64,000 nucleotides of DNA from Bradyrhizobium agreste. GTDB lineage: Bacteria > Pseudomonadota > Alphaproteobacteria > Rhizobiales > Xanthobacteraceae. Both the position numbers and the translations under genes were made by a program. Below are positions 18,919-28,008 of this stretch, piece after piece. The notes under the pieces were generated by a model. It saw only the letters and a list, made by a program, of their open reading frames with translations, did not search any database and was not told the DNA's origin. The first letter of the stretch is position 1, and each line of letters begins with the position of its first letter. The stretch spans positions 124,001 through 188,000 of the forward strand of contig NZ_JACCHP010000001.1 of the NCBI RefSeq assembly GCF_016031625.1, written 5' to 3'.

Positions 18919-19696
18919 CTACTTGTCATCCCTGCCCCTGCGTTTGTCGAGAAACGCTCGCCAGCGTAGGCGCATGAGGCGCTGCCCCAGCTTAACAAGT
19001 CGAATGGTTCGACTGCGCAAATCGTCTGTTTTCCAGGCGCGCTCGGCAATACGATGACTTCCAAACAGGCCTTGCGCGATCTGGCGATAGCTATTCCCTT
19101 GTTGCCATCCATCCACGGCACGCAACGCCAGGATCAGCCGACGCCGCTTCAAAGCCGGCAAAGCAAGTGGCGGCTCTCCGAGCGCCGGACGCTGAAATGC
19201 AAGCCAAAATCGACGTGCGGCCCGGAGGCGAAGCCCGAAATCGCTATCTAGCGGCAGATCAACGACGACAGCACATCCGCTCGCCGGAAACTCTCTTAAC
19301 CAAAGGCGATGCTTCGTGCCCCCGAGCGGCACGATCGCATGCCATCCATCCGGCGCCCGGCGAAGCTCGCCGCCCGGCAGATTGTCGAAATCGAGCTGAT
19401 AGGCTTTGGGCGCAATGAGGCCAGCCGCCCGCACAGCCATTACAGTCGGCAGCACCTCAGGTGCCCAAAAGACTGCTTGCTCGTCGAAAGTCTTTTCCGG
19501 ATCAGCAGGAAAACGAAAGCCCCCACTTGCGTCGGAATTCGCCCGCCGCGGCGCTTGAACGTTCGCCGCGAGATAACCGCTTAAAATTTTCTTGGTAGTT
19601 GTGGTCCCGGCGCAGCCACTCCCAGGCCAGGTCGGCAGCATCTGCTGTCTTCAGGCCGCTGTACGCTTCCTCAGATCTCCAGTCAGTATTCGGCAT
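18919..19696 (-). CDS. FseA-like ICE excision activator, split by a +1 frameshift (DUF6499 + DUF2285)
   Basis: Two overlapping minus-strand frames make one protein. The first (19696 to stop at 19502) is the small DUF6499-type domain, MPNTDWRSEEAY to RKWGL. The second, in the +1 frame, continues RFPADPEKTFDEQAVFWAPE and ends with a DUF2285 helix-turn-helix (GNSYRQIAQGLFG, then DLRSRTIRLV). Joining at the string GGG-CTT-T-CGT (19514-19522) restores the sequence expected for the family. In Mesorhizobium ICEs FseA, the excision activator, is known to be made by programmed +1 frameshifting across exactly such a pair. ATG 19696 follows AAAGGTG. Programmed recoding, rather than decay, is therefore plausible, since both halves are otherwise open. 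Confidence 0.75.
19514..19522 (-). promoter_or_regulatory. Probable +1 programmed frameshift site
   Basis: Read on the minus strand as GGG CTT TCG; skipping one T after CTT (P-site tRNA slipping to TTT) moves the ribosome into the DUF2285 frame. The zero-frame stop TGA follows four codons later (19502-19504). Confidence 0.5.
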
Positions 19697-19851
19697 CGCA
19701 CCTTTCCCGCACAATGTTCAGACGCGGCGAAATGCAGCCGATGATTGTGGCGCTTTCCGGCCGCTTGCTTACCCGTGTGCGCCTCTTCGACGCAACAAAT
19801 CGATGGAACAATCAACTTTTACGATTGCGACGACCTCGACGTCCGCGCTGA

Positions 19852-20124
19852 TCAGTGCTTTGGCCATCCGCTGCGCAGCAGATCACGATAGCCCTTGGCT
19901 GCTAGCCACTTGGCCCGCCTCAGATGACTTTCGAACGTGCGTCGCGCTCGATCCGGTTCAGCGGTCGGGTCAAGCCCAAGCACGATGCGCGAAATTTCAC
20001 GCCAATCTGCCATTTCAGCATCGGCATCAAGAAGTCGCATGTAGGCAACGGCGTGCTCCTTGTCATAGGGCGTGAGCTCGTCGACGCACGGGGCGAATTC
20101 TGCGATCTTCGGCTCGGCTGGCAC
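19852..20124 (-). CDS. QseM-like DUF2285 antiactivator
   Basis: A 90-residue protein with the single DUF2285 helix-turn-helix-like domain: LTPYDKEHAVAYMRLLDADA, then DWREISRIVLGLD, then RARRTFESHLRRAKWL. In Mesorhizobium symbiosis ICEs QseM is a stand-alone DUF2285 protein that binds and blocks both TraR and FseA, keeping the element integrated. The start is GTG 20124 with AGGAG upstream. Its position 155 bases upstream of the FseA-like gene on the same strand, and divergent from an XRE gene, agrees with an ICE regulatory module. Assignment as QseM rests on domain and context. Confidence 0.7.
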   Translation of the reverse strand: MPAEPKIAEFAPCVDELTPYDKEHAVAYMRLLDADAEMADWREISRIVLGLDPTAEPDRARRTFESHLRRAKWLAAKGYRDLLRSGWPKH

Positions 20125-20742
20125 TGCTTCAAACTCCTACCCAGCTGAAAAATCTACCGAAATCAGAGCGACGATAACCAATCTGATGTTGTTTTGGTAC
20201 CTACTCAATGGTCGCACGCCGACCTCCTTTTTTCCGCTCAGATGGCAATCGCCATATCGGCTCACATTGGTTAGGTGGCTCCCTCCTGCGCTTTCTCTTT
20301 GTCATCGCGCTCTATACTCCAAGCGATTGCATATGTGCCCTGTAACTCGGTTGTCCTTGCTGTTCCTGGCGGAAGGCGTGATGGTCGTGGTGAGGAGCCC
20401 CGGTCGCACTGTGAACGGCAATAGCCAGAACCGGTCAACTGGAGAATATTTGCTTCCGTTTCGACCCACAGTTGAATATTCGTTCTATATGGACGCGATT
20501 TCGGGACAACGCCGCACGTACCGGTGAGGACCATTCTTCTCTGCCGCCAATGGCAAGCTATTGCCCACGAGAACGCTTGTGATGATCAACGGGAAGACGG
20601 GCACGCACTAGCTGCGTCTGCATTCACCATTGCCTGATTCCTCGAAGCAATAGCGGAGGACAGTCAAAGCTGGTGCGAGCTTATCGTAATACTCTGGCTA
20701 TAACCAGTGGTTTCATAATCGTCGGAATGGCTGCCTCTGCGC
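20125..20742. other. Divergent intergenic region, 0.6 kb
   Basis: No coding frame supported, apart from the aborted eleven-codon frame (MKPLVIARVLR) just before the XRE gene. Bases 20688-20745 match 17266-17336 (shared CCAGTGG, ATGGCTGC), probably the operator region of both XRE genes. Confidence 0.5.
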
Positions 20743-21024
20743 ATGAACGCTCGTGCGCTTGTGGCCTGGAATGTGCGCCGGATCCGCGTAGAGCGCGGCA
20801 TTCCGCAAGACCAATTGGCCTATGATGCCGGGATCGACCGCTCATACATGGGACGCATTGAGCAGAAGAAAGAGAACCCAACTATTGATCTCCTGGAACG
20901 CATCGCCGCGACTTTGGGCGTTCACTTGTCCGAATTATTCACACAGCCGGCTAAAGGTGCAATGCCCCCCAAGACGATGTCCAGAGGACGCAAGCCGGCA
21001 CGGCTTGGCCGAAACAAGACCTAA
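20743..21024 (+). CDS. XRE-family HTH regulator, copy 2 (QseC-like candidate)
   Basis: A 93-residue paralogue of the protein at 17332, same length and domain layout: helix-turn-helix GIPQDQLAYDAGIDRSYMGR, then a basic C-terminus ending LGRNKT. It is divergent from the QseM-like gene, the arrangement known for qseC/qseM, in which QseC controls qseM expression. Conserved upstream sequence in both copies suggests autoregulation. The role is inferred from context. Confidence 0.85.
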   Translation: MNARALVAWNVRRIRVERGIPQDQLAYDAGIDRSYMGRIEQKKENPTIDLLERIAATLGVHLSELFTQPAKGAMPPKTMSRGRKPARLGRNKT

Positions 21025-21489
21025 TTATGAGCGAGCCATGTTTTCGGCTAACGCTTGGGGCGAATCGAGCCGGAGCGGCCCACGTGCTTCATCGATCTAT
21101 AGCCGACGCTTTCGATCCCAGCCGATGTGGCCCCAGCAGGGTTCCGCTTAGCGCTCCCTCGGAACGGTCTGTTGAGCATCTTCGAAATGAGGGCTTACGC
21201 CGCTCGCGTACCTAGCGCCGGTCGCTTGAACCCGAGGTTTTCGAAGAGCCTGGTTGGGGGCGACGGGTGCGGTTCGGTTGATGGCAGCGCCCCAACCGGG
21301 AGTCCGCGAGGGTATGGAGGGACTGTGCTATCCTGGTGCGCAAGAGCATGAGAGCAAGCTGGTGTGCGCCTCGAGTATAGGACCTTTCCGCTGGCCGAAG
21401 ATCGGAAGGTGTGATGCGCTTGCACGCGCGCACTAAGGCGATCCTGAAAAGGCTCGACTGGCGGGTTGCTCATGGGACAAAGACGCCGG
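21025..21489. other. GC-rich non-coding stretch, possibly an insertion-sequence flank
   Basis: No coding frame supported. Bases 21230-21470 are rich in short complementary segments (for example GGTTGGGG...CCCCAACC near 21262-21298) and could be a structured end of an insertion sequence; I cannot name the family. Confidence 0.35.
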
Positions 21490-21650
21490 CACGATCGCGA
21501 GCGGGATAGTTTCAGCCGGCGCCGGGCGCCGTGAAAGGCCATCCTACGCGTCGCGAGATGGTGGCGAATACGTTCTGAATTGGTTGTGAGCTAGGCCGGG
21601 CCTGACCATCCCGATGCGATAAAGGGATGGTGCTCGCGCAGCGAGAGCGT
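21490..21650 (+). repeat. About 160-bp direct repeat, copy 1
   Basis: Nearly the same as 27623-27785: both contain GGCACGATCGCGAGCGGGAT, the GGCGCCGGGCGCCGTGAAAG block and CGTCGCGAGATGGTGGCGAA. In this copy an IS66-type end (GTAAGCGTCGTTCC) follows directly, so the repeat is probably part of an older element into which the IS66 inserted. Confidence 0.7.
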
Positions 21651-21981
21651 AAGCGTCGTTCCGCTCCCACCTTCTCGCGGCACATGGGATAGGCGAGTTT
21701 CACGATCTCTTTGAAGGGATCGGCCTGTATCTATGCTTGACCATACGTTTAAGTCGGACGTGACGGCGCGCCGGCTGGAAGTGATCACGGAGACGGGACG
21801 CCGTCGTTGGTTCTCCAAGGACGACAAGGCCCGGATCGTCGCAGAGACGCTGCTACCAGGCGCGGTCGTTTCCGAGGTTGCCCGGCGACACGGGCTAACC
21901 CCACAACAAGTCTTCACTTGGCGCCGGCAAGCCAAGACGCAGGACGAAATGGACTCGACACCCGGAGGTCAGGTGAACTGA
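21650..21981 (+). mobile_element. IS66-family left end with TnpA (truncated)
   Basis: An IS66-like terminal string GTAAGCG begins at about 21650. The gene at 21733-21981 encodes 82 residues of the TnpA (HTH_Tnp_1) protein: RRWFSKDDKARIVAETLLPG, then VSEVARRHGLTPQQVFTWRR. IS66 TnpA is normally about 110-130 residues; here it leaves the family pattern after residue 70 (QDEMDSTPGG), and TnpB/TnpC do not follow. The element is therefore a truncated remnant. Confidence 0.75.
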
Positions 21982-22385
21982 AGGAAACAGCGAAATCGTG
22001 CCATCGGCTTCCGCTCGGAATTTCCATGCTGGAGACATGGCCTCCGACAAACTAACCCTCCTTACCTCTCCGCAGTGATCCGGACACTTCATGAGGATCG
22101 CCTCAACGTTCGTTGTCATCGAATGATGGTTCGCGGCTTCTCGTGGACGGCTGGCCGTTGCCGTTTTCTTTCCGCGGCGACATCGAAGCGTCAAGGCACG
22201 GCTGAGTCGGTAACCTGCCGAGCATACCGCACATCTTCCAACTAACCGGCGCCAATCCGATAGGGCACCGATCGTGGCCTCGTCTCGTCGGAGACCATTC
22301 GGCAAAACCAGGAGCAGATGCTGCTCGAGCTCGCGCAAATGGTCGAGATCGACTACCCGCCTGAGCCCGGCCCTAGAACTTGAAT
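21982..22385. other. No supported gene
   Basis: Plus-strand codons near 22280-22380 read SETIRQNQEQMLLELAQMV, an isolated helical fragment of unknown origin. Nothing else seen. Confidence 0.3.
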
Positions 22386-22700
22386 TCAGGCGCGCGCATA
22401 GCCGCCGATCAACCTGCCGTCGGCCGGCTGGTGGTGAAATTGCGCAGCTCGATGCAGAACACCTTCGAGGCGTTTCCAAGTTGCGGAGCGTCTGTTGAAG
22501 CAATGTGTGTCGTTAGAAACACGCCAACGCAACAACCTCGCCTCAAGCAGATTTATGAGCTTTCCCACCGCCAAGCCGAACACTGGCAAGATGACCACAC
22601 CGGCCAACAACTGATCCGTCTGCATGAGATTGCCGGCCTTGGCGATGTGCTCAAGGTTTATGTCTTTGATCGTTTTCTGGATCCGACACCGCTTCCGAAG
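22386..22700 (-). pseudogene. ABC transporter permease C-terminal fragment
   Basis: The minus frame reads NLMQTDQLLAGVVILPVFGL, then LLEARLLRWR. This is the typical end of SsuC/TauC-type inner-membrane permeases (usual form ...FQTDxVxAGIxxIGxxGLxxDxxxRxLERRLxRWR). Upstream residues do not match a permease and downstream genes are missing, so only the tail survives. Confidence 0.5.
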
Positions 22701-22992
22701 ATCCTCAATGTCCAGGGCGCGGGGCTCGCCGTGGTGCGCGATGCCGGCGATCACAAAGCATTTTGGCTCACTGACATTGAGACCATCAGCTCGGTTATGT
22801 AGGCGGCGGATGTTGTTTGTCTCGTTGTAGTAAAGTGTATAGACCGATTCTGCGCGCGTCAGCTGATGCAGGGCGATATCGGGCTTGCGCATTTGATTGA
22901 CATCGATCATTCGCACTCGGTGGAGGGCAATTGGGTGATCTGCACGATATCTGATCGAGGCCGGCGCATGAACTCCGACCATCTTTGGAGGT

Positions 22993-24010
22993 TTAGGCTG
23001 GTCTGTTCGCTCGGCTTTCGATGTCCGCACACCGTTGCATTAGCGTATCAAAGGTCTCTGGCTCGTCCAGCAAGAGCCCGTCGTCAACCATGTGTTGATA
23101 GTCCCGTTCTAAAACGGGCTCGCGCTTCGCCTTCAGGGACAAGCTTCAGCGCACCATTGACCACCTTGTGATAGTCAATCGTCGTGCCGGCACGGTCCTT
23201 TTCAGAGAAGAACCATGTTTTATGCTCTGCCACCGTGTCAGCCAGCTTTCGGTCTTTCAATGCAGCGTCCGCGATCCCCGCGTCATCCAGCCTCACGAGA
23301 TCGTACCAGTGGCGAGCGAAACGTTCGCCTCGCAGTTTACCCTGGGTGCAAAAAACATGGATGGCAGTCGCCTTCTCCCAGAAGGTGCGCTCCGCTTTCA
23401 TGGTTCTTGGCTTGGCAGTTGGAAACTCGAGCGTTTCAAGATACTGGGCGGCGTCGCAAACCGCGTCGTGAAGCTCGCTCGGCTCGCCGGTGGATCTTGC
23501 GCCGAATTCAAGCATGACGGCGGGGCTCACATAGCCGTTGCCTGTCTCTAAGGGAGCGTATCGGACGAAGATTTTGTCATCATCGGCTTCCGCCTTCGCA
23601 CTCAGCTTGTCGTTTTCCAGACACTGATTGATAACGGGAAGCGCCTTTTCTTTCACCCAAACTGGAAGTCGCCCTCGGACCTGGTCGCTCCATTTTTTGC
23701 CCTGGCTACGGGTCTGAGGGACGGGATTGCTCTCGCTTGTTTTCACGAGATCAGGGGCTATTGCCCGAATATCGTAGGTAAGGTCGACGTCTTCTGAGAA
23801 GCGGCGGATTGCGCCGTATGCCTTGGAAAGGGACGTTCCGCCCTTGAAAACGAGGTGCTCTCCTAGTGGAGAGGAAAAGAGTGCATTCAAGCACCAAACA
23901 ACCCAGACATCTTTCTCAAGGAGATGTGCCGGACGTCCTGAATTGGAAGCAGCAACGCCGAGCGCCTCTCGGCGCTCGGCGTCAGACAGATTTAGGAACT
24001 TGTCAGACAT
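22993..24010 (-). pseudogene. abiEii: AbiEii-type nucleotidyltransferase toxin, frameshifted near the C-terminus
   Basis: The protein belongs to the AbiEii/AbiGii nucleotidyltransferase toxins, which inactivate a cellular target by NMP transfer and act in phage defence or maintenance. The catalytic motif FKGGTSLSKAYGAIRRFSED with a following DVDLTYD is intact near residue 57. The reading frame ends early at 23084. The expected tail (RDYQHMVDDGLLLDEPETFD, then MQRCADIESRA) follows in another frame to a stop at 22993, so a single T was gained in the TTTT run at 23109-23112. About 35 residues are lost or altered. ATG 24010 overlaps the antitoxin stop by eight bases. Confidence 0.85.
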
Positions 24011-24593
24011 GCAGTTCGCTTACCGGCTTGGCAAGCCAAGTCGGCAATGAAGACGCCGCGGACTTTAGTTCACTCACTTCTGTTGGGGTCAGTTTCTGAC
24101 TGACCGACCGCAATGCTCGTTCTGCCGTCTTGGGACCAACCCAGGCAAGCGCACGCACCACCTCACCAGCACGACGATTGGCCAGCGTAAGCTGCCAAAG
24201 CGGCGCATGCTTGAGCTGGACAACTTGCTTGCCAAGGTGGAGCTCGCGAGAAGGACCAGAGGTCAGGTAAACCTGACGGACAGGTACCTGCGTTGTCAAA
24301 CCAAGATGGTTGGCCGCCGCCGCGCCGCTGGAAACAATGGTCTCACCGCTGCGAGCCTTGATTTCCTCAACGACTTTTTTGACCGACGGAGCTCTAACCC
24401 CGAAACGGCTTTCGACCGGACGCAGATACACCCCTCGCCTCGCGCGCAGAAGTTTTCCTCGCTCGGCAAGGCGCGAAAGGGCCTGATCAACAGCAGCACG
24501 CTTTCCAAGATGCAAAAGCGCCTTGGCAGCAATCGGTGCGCCTTCGGGCAGTTCTTTGGTGACTTCCAAAATCCGGGTGCTAAGGGCGGTCAT
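24003..24593 (-). CDS. abiEi: AbiEi-type antitoxin / DUF6088 regulator
   Basis: A 196-residue protein with an N-terminal winged helix (ALLHLGKRAAVDQALSRLAE, then GKLLRARRGVYLRP) and a C-terminal antitoxin domain, the DUF6088/AbiEi pattern. AbiEi represses its own operon and neutralises the AbiEii toxin. The frame is open with a GTG at 24602, but ATG 24593 has GGAG at nine bases. Overlap with the toxin gene gives translational coupling. It remains intact while the toxin is broken. Confidence 0.88.
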   Translation of the reverse strand: MTALSTRILEVTKELPEGAPIAAKALLHLGKRAAVDQALSRLAERGKLLRARRGVYLRPVESRFGVRAPSVKKVVEEIKARSGETIVSSGAAAANHLGLTTQVPVRQVYLTSGPSRELHLGKQVVQLKHAPLWQLTLANRRAGEVVRALAWVGPKTAERALRSVSQKLTPTEVSELKSAASSLPTWLAKPVSELHV

Positions 24594-24832
24594 GGCTCTC
24601 ACTCCAGTGTCAGAAATATAGGAGGACTTCTGACAGCCTACAAGAGCTAAGTTTCAAAAACGTTTCGGTGTCAAATCAAGGATTTACCTCATTACGACCG
24701 ATTCGGACCTTTTTTGAGGGGCAAAAAAGCGGTTCTGCCCTCCCTCCAATGTGCTGGGGCCGGATCGGTATTCAGACCGCCTGATTGTCGGTCCTTGGCG
24801 CGGAAGAGCCGGGCGCAGCAACCGCAATCGCT

Positions 24833-25495
24833 TCACATTGCTGAGGCCCACCACATGAAGTCTGAGCCCTCGCGTCGTGCTTCGCCCACCCAGTAAAGCG
24901 CGTTTGCCCAGCGCTCGACCAGGTGCGGTGCCGGCCCGGTTTGTCGACTCTGGACATAGACCTGAAGGACTTTACCTGCAGCATCTAGGAACGATTGCTC
25001 GGCCTTCATTTTCGCCGCTAGAGCTCCAGGCGCCGATCTCAATTCCGGCAGCTGCATACTCCAGCCCTTCAGGAAGTGCCCCTCTGCGGATATCGCCAAG
25101 CGGTCTTCCGAATAGAGGTGTTGTCGGCCGGTCTTGGCAAGTCGCCGCGCGTCCTCAACCTGGAAGCCAATTGCATCGATGGCCAAGCCCACAATGATGG
25201 ATGCCTTCTGATGCGATTGAATGAGATCGTGACCTTCGATTCTTACCGTCACGATCGATCCGAAATCGCGAAGCGACGCCAACACGTCCCATGCTTCATG
25301 CAAGTCGCGGTTGCTGTTCCGGCCGAGAGCCCGATCGCGAAAATCATCGAAATGAACCATGCGTTCGTCAATCTCGAGGACGTGCGCCAGAGCGGCCGTA
25401 TTCGTCACGTAGCGAGCTATCGCTACGGCGAGCCACCGGAGTTCTGCGTTGAGAGGAGTGCGCCCAGCTGTCAACGGCGAGATCGGCGACCACAC
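24833..25495 (-). CDS. Open frame of unknown function (doubtful)
   Basis: A 220-codon minus-strand frame without recognisable domain. Its 5' end overlaps the pyruvate kinase fragment, and an internal start at [13 protein letters not shown] is as likely as the first codon. The middle ([20 protein letters not shown], then [19 protein letters not shown]) looks helical. A 141-codon frame on the opposite strand covers part of the same DNA. Either could be chance in GC-rich sequence. Confidence 0.25.
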   Translation of the reverse strand: MWSPISPLTAGRTPLNAELRWLAVAIARYVTNTAALAHVLEIDERMVHFDDFRDRALGRNSNRDLHEAWDVLASLRDFGSIVTVRIEGHDLIQSHQKASIIVGLAIDAIGFQVEDARRLAKTGRQHLYSEDRLAISAEGHFLKGWSMQLPELRSAPGALAAKMKAEQSFLDAAGKVLQVYVQSRQTGPAPHLVERWANALYWVGEARREGSDFMWWASAM

Positions 25496-25665
25496 ACATA
25501 ACTCTTGGCGTGGCCTTCGTGGGTTCCGTGACTGACGTTTAGCCGAAAGATATCTACCCCGGAAAGGTAGAGAGCACGTATCCTCTCAGGCTCGGCACTT
25601 GCCGGGACCGACTGTTGCCACGATCTTGGCGCGTGACGCGAGCGACGCAACGTGTCCCCCATCCG
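25471..25665 (-). pseudogene. Pyruvate kinase N-terminal fragment
   Basis: The minus frame contains [20 protein letters not shown], then [12 protein letters not shown]. This matches the start of pyruvate kinase (usual TLGPAS...IRxLxxAGxDVFRLNxSHGxHExH). The barrel that should follow is absent, and the first 18 residues are out of frame with the family. Confidence 0.75.
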
Positions 25666-25761
25666 ACGATTGTGATCTATCTAGCCGTAAAGAGCAAAGC
25701 CTAGCATTCCGGACTGCGGTCGACGGTAGTTGAGCAAGCCAATGTCCTCTTCGTCAGTCGC

Positions 25762-26307
25762 TCAACGCCATGCGATGGAGGCTATTGGCAAAGTAAATCC
25801 TGCTTTGAACCGATCCATGACAACCATTGTTTCAATGCGCTTTATGTCTGAACTTTCGTCTGTAAGGCGCCGGGCAAACCGCTCGTAATGTTCCATATCG
25901 TTTACGGTAACTAGCAAGACGAGGTCAGCCAGACCTGTAACGTAGAATGCGCTCATCACTTCAGGCATCTTGGTAATTTGCCTCTTTAGACGATCAACGG
26001 TATCGGCACGCGCGCGCTCCAAGGAAATGAGAACCACTGCGGTCACATTCCGCCCAATTGATTTTGGAGAAATGATGGAAACATCGGCCTCTATGACACC
26101 CGTCGATCGAAGGCGCTTCAGCCGCCGTTGAACTCCGGATGCGGATAGGCCGACCTTCCCTCCAAGTTGTTCACTACAGAGGCGATTGTCTCGTTGGACG
26201 AGATCAAGAAGACGAAAATCGATCTTGTCGAGTTGCATCACTGCCTCGCGGCCAGCGGATTGCGATCGCGTCGGGGAAGCAGACGCCTGCGCCGCTTGTC
26301 CTGACAT
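25762..26307 (-). CDS. Lrp/AsnC-family transcriptional regulator
   Basis: The 181-residue protein has the AsnC-type helix-turn-helix (LDKIDFRLLDLVQRDNRLCS, then LGGKVGLSASGVQRRLKRLR) followed by the RAM effector-binding domain (VMSAFYVTGLADLVLLVTVN). Such regulators sense amino acids and often control an adjacent transporter or catabolic gene. ATG 26307 follows GAGGAG; a 20-residue linker precedes the HTH. The frame is open to 26442 but without a ribosome site. No obvious target gene is adjacent. Confidence 0.9.
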   Translation of the reverse strand: MSGQAAQASASPTRSQSAGREAVMQLDKIDFRLLDLVQRDNRLCSEQLGGKVGLSASGVQRRLKRLRSTGVIEADVSIISPKSIGRNVTAVVLISLERARADTVDRLKRQITKMPEVMSAFYVTGLADLVLLVTVNDMEHYERFARRLTDESSDIKRIETMVVMDRFKAGFTLPIASIAWR

Positions 26308-27364
26308 TTTCGACTCCTCACCACGCCGCCTAGCTGTTGAACGATCGTTTTCACCCGCTGTCATATGTCTTGGAACACCTGTTGGGAGCCCAGCTCTTTG
26401 CGATACATCGAAGACAGTTGGTGCGGCGATCTCCCCCTCCACCGGGGCTCACCAAACTCCAACCCGGCCGCCCTCTCGAGGATGTCGCGGGTCGGGGTCG
26501 ACGTTTCTATCGATGCGCGCCCCGGACCCGAGCACATATTCCCCGCCACAAACGAGGGTGGTAGACGGTCAAGGCGATCGTAGTGACGCCGCTGAAGAAC
26601 CGCACTGGATTACAGATTTCCGAGCGCGCGACTTTGCAGCGGGGATGCACAGGATCGGGACGCAGCGACAGCGCGCCCTTCCAGCTCGATGAACTCGCCG
26701 GCTCCTTTTCGGGCCTCGTATGAGCATGAACCACTTATCACATCGTTTCCGGTGCTGCTCCGTCCCATGATCTTGTTCGTAGCCCGTCTTTTCGTTACAT
26801 GACACGCCGCAACGGGCGGGATGTGTCAGGCACGACTATCGTTACGCTGTCCGTCCATTGGACCGGCTGCAATCAACTCAATATCTCGACTGCAAAGTGG
26901 GTATGATGAGGCTCCAAAAAACCGCCGCCGGATTTCTCCGGCAGCGGCTCAAGTCTTGGGAGAAAGCAGACGAACCGGTCCTGCCAGCGGAGAAGAGATA
27001 AGAAAGGAATTCTGGCCCCCCGGTCGCTATTGTTCAAAAGTTGTCGGATTTGTCACAGCGCACGAACTCAGCATCCGGGTAAAGTTGGGTAAGCCGACAG
27101 TATTAGACGCAGCTGTCTTCCAGGTCTCACGCGACAGTGACCGTCTCACGGCTCTGCAAGCGCGATATTTGCGGAGCCGCTCGGGCACGATTCACAACAG
27201 ATGGCCGGCACTACCGGCCCGCGCGGTCGTCAAAGTGGAACCGATACTTCGTCAGCACAATACGGGGCGCTCTTGTTTCCCAATACAAAGGTTTCTCGCG
27301 CCAAATGCGTGCTTCTCTAGGTCGCCAGAGGGAGAAGGCGGAGTGAGGGGCTTAGCGCCAGTTT
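26308..27364. other. About 1 kb without a supported gene
   Basis: The long plus-strand frame at 26821-27450 has no domain, start signal or family-like residues and runs antisense to the resolvase remnant at its end; I treat it as chance. Confidence 0.4.
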
Positions 27365-27622
27365 CCTCACGCCGGCTCCTCTTGACGCTTGGCAATCTGG
27401 GCAATTGTGGCGCGGCTGCATCCTGTGGCCCGCTGGATGGCGCCTCATGACCGGACAGCAGCGAGCAAGCGAGCGATGCCCTCGTTGCGCTCGATGTCCT
27501 CGGGGCCTTCCCTTGTAGCGGCCCTCAGCCTTTGCCTTCACTTGGCTCTGCGCCTGCCTGCGGCGCCTAGCCGATCGCTCATCCAGTCCGCCAGATGGGG
27601 TCTCTTTGCCGCTTACAGATGT
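27365..27622 (-). pseudogene. Serine recombinase/resolvase C-terminal fragment
   Basis: The minus strand reads ETPSGGLDERSARRRRQAQS, then KAEGRYKGRP, followed in another frame by GCSRATIAQIAKRQE-like residues. This is the KAxGxYKGRP linker and terminal helix-turn-helix of Tn3-type resolvases. At least one frameshift separates the two parts, and the catalytic serine domain is missing. Confidence 0.6.
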
Positions 27623-27785
27623 CGGCACGATCGCGAGCGGGATAGTTTGCCGGCGCCGGGCGCCGTGAAAGGCCATCCGACGCGTCGCGAGATGGTGGCG
27701 AAAATGTTCTGAATTCGGTGTGAGCTAGGCCGGGCCTGACGATCCCGATGCGATGAAGGGGATGCGGCTCGCCGAGCGAGAGCCA
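27623..27785 (+). repeat. About 160-bp direct repeat, copy 2
   Basis: Partner of 21490-21650; here it directly follows the resolvase fragment and ends with GAGAGCCAACGCTTGC. No IS66 terminus follows, so this copy shows the uninterrupted sequence. Bases 27786-28008 hold no gene that I recognise. Confidence 0.65.
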
Positions 27786-28008
27786 ACGCTTGCATCAAAT
27801 CATCAAAAATGCAGCGTCATCGGTTTGACCGCGAGCAGAGACGATGCCTGAAGATCAATGCTGTTGGGCCTGGAAGAAGCCTACCAGGTGGCAGCTGCGC
27901 CGTTGGCCGGTCTGGCGCATAAGAAGGCCGGCTCCGCTCGACATTGCAGGGCCGCAACTTAGTGTTAGGTCTTCCGGCGTTTTACGAAATCCGGGAGGGC
28001 GGACAATG

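Noticed and set aside
21985..22005. TGGCACGATTTCGC on the minus strand as sigma-54 promoter
   Set aside because: Spacing of nine and no gene downstream on that strand.
22380..22802. 140-codon plus-strand frame
   Set aside because: Lies opposite a permease-tail fragment and has no family-like residues.
26821..27450. 209-codon plus-strand frame
   Set aside because: No domain, no ribosome site, and antisense to a recognisable resolvase remnant at its 3' end.
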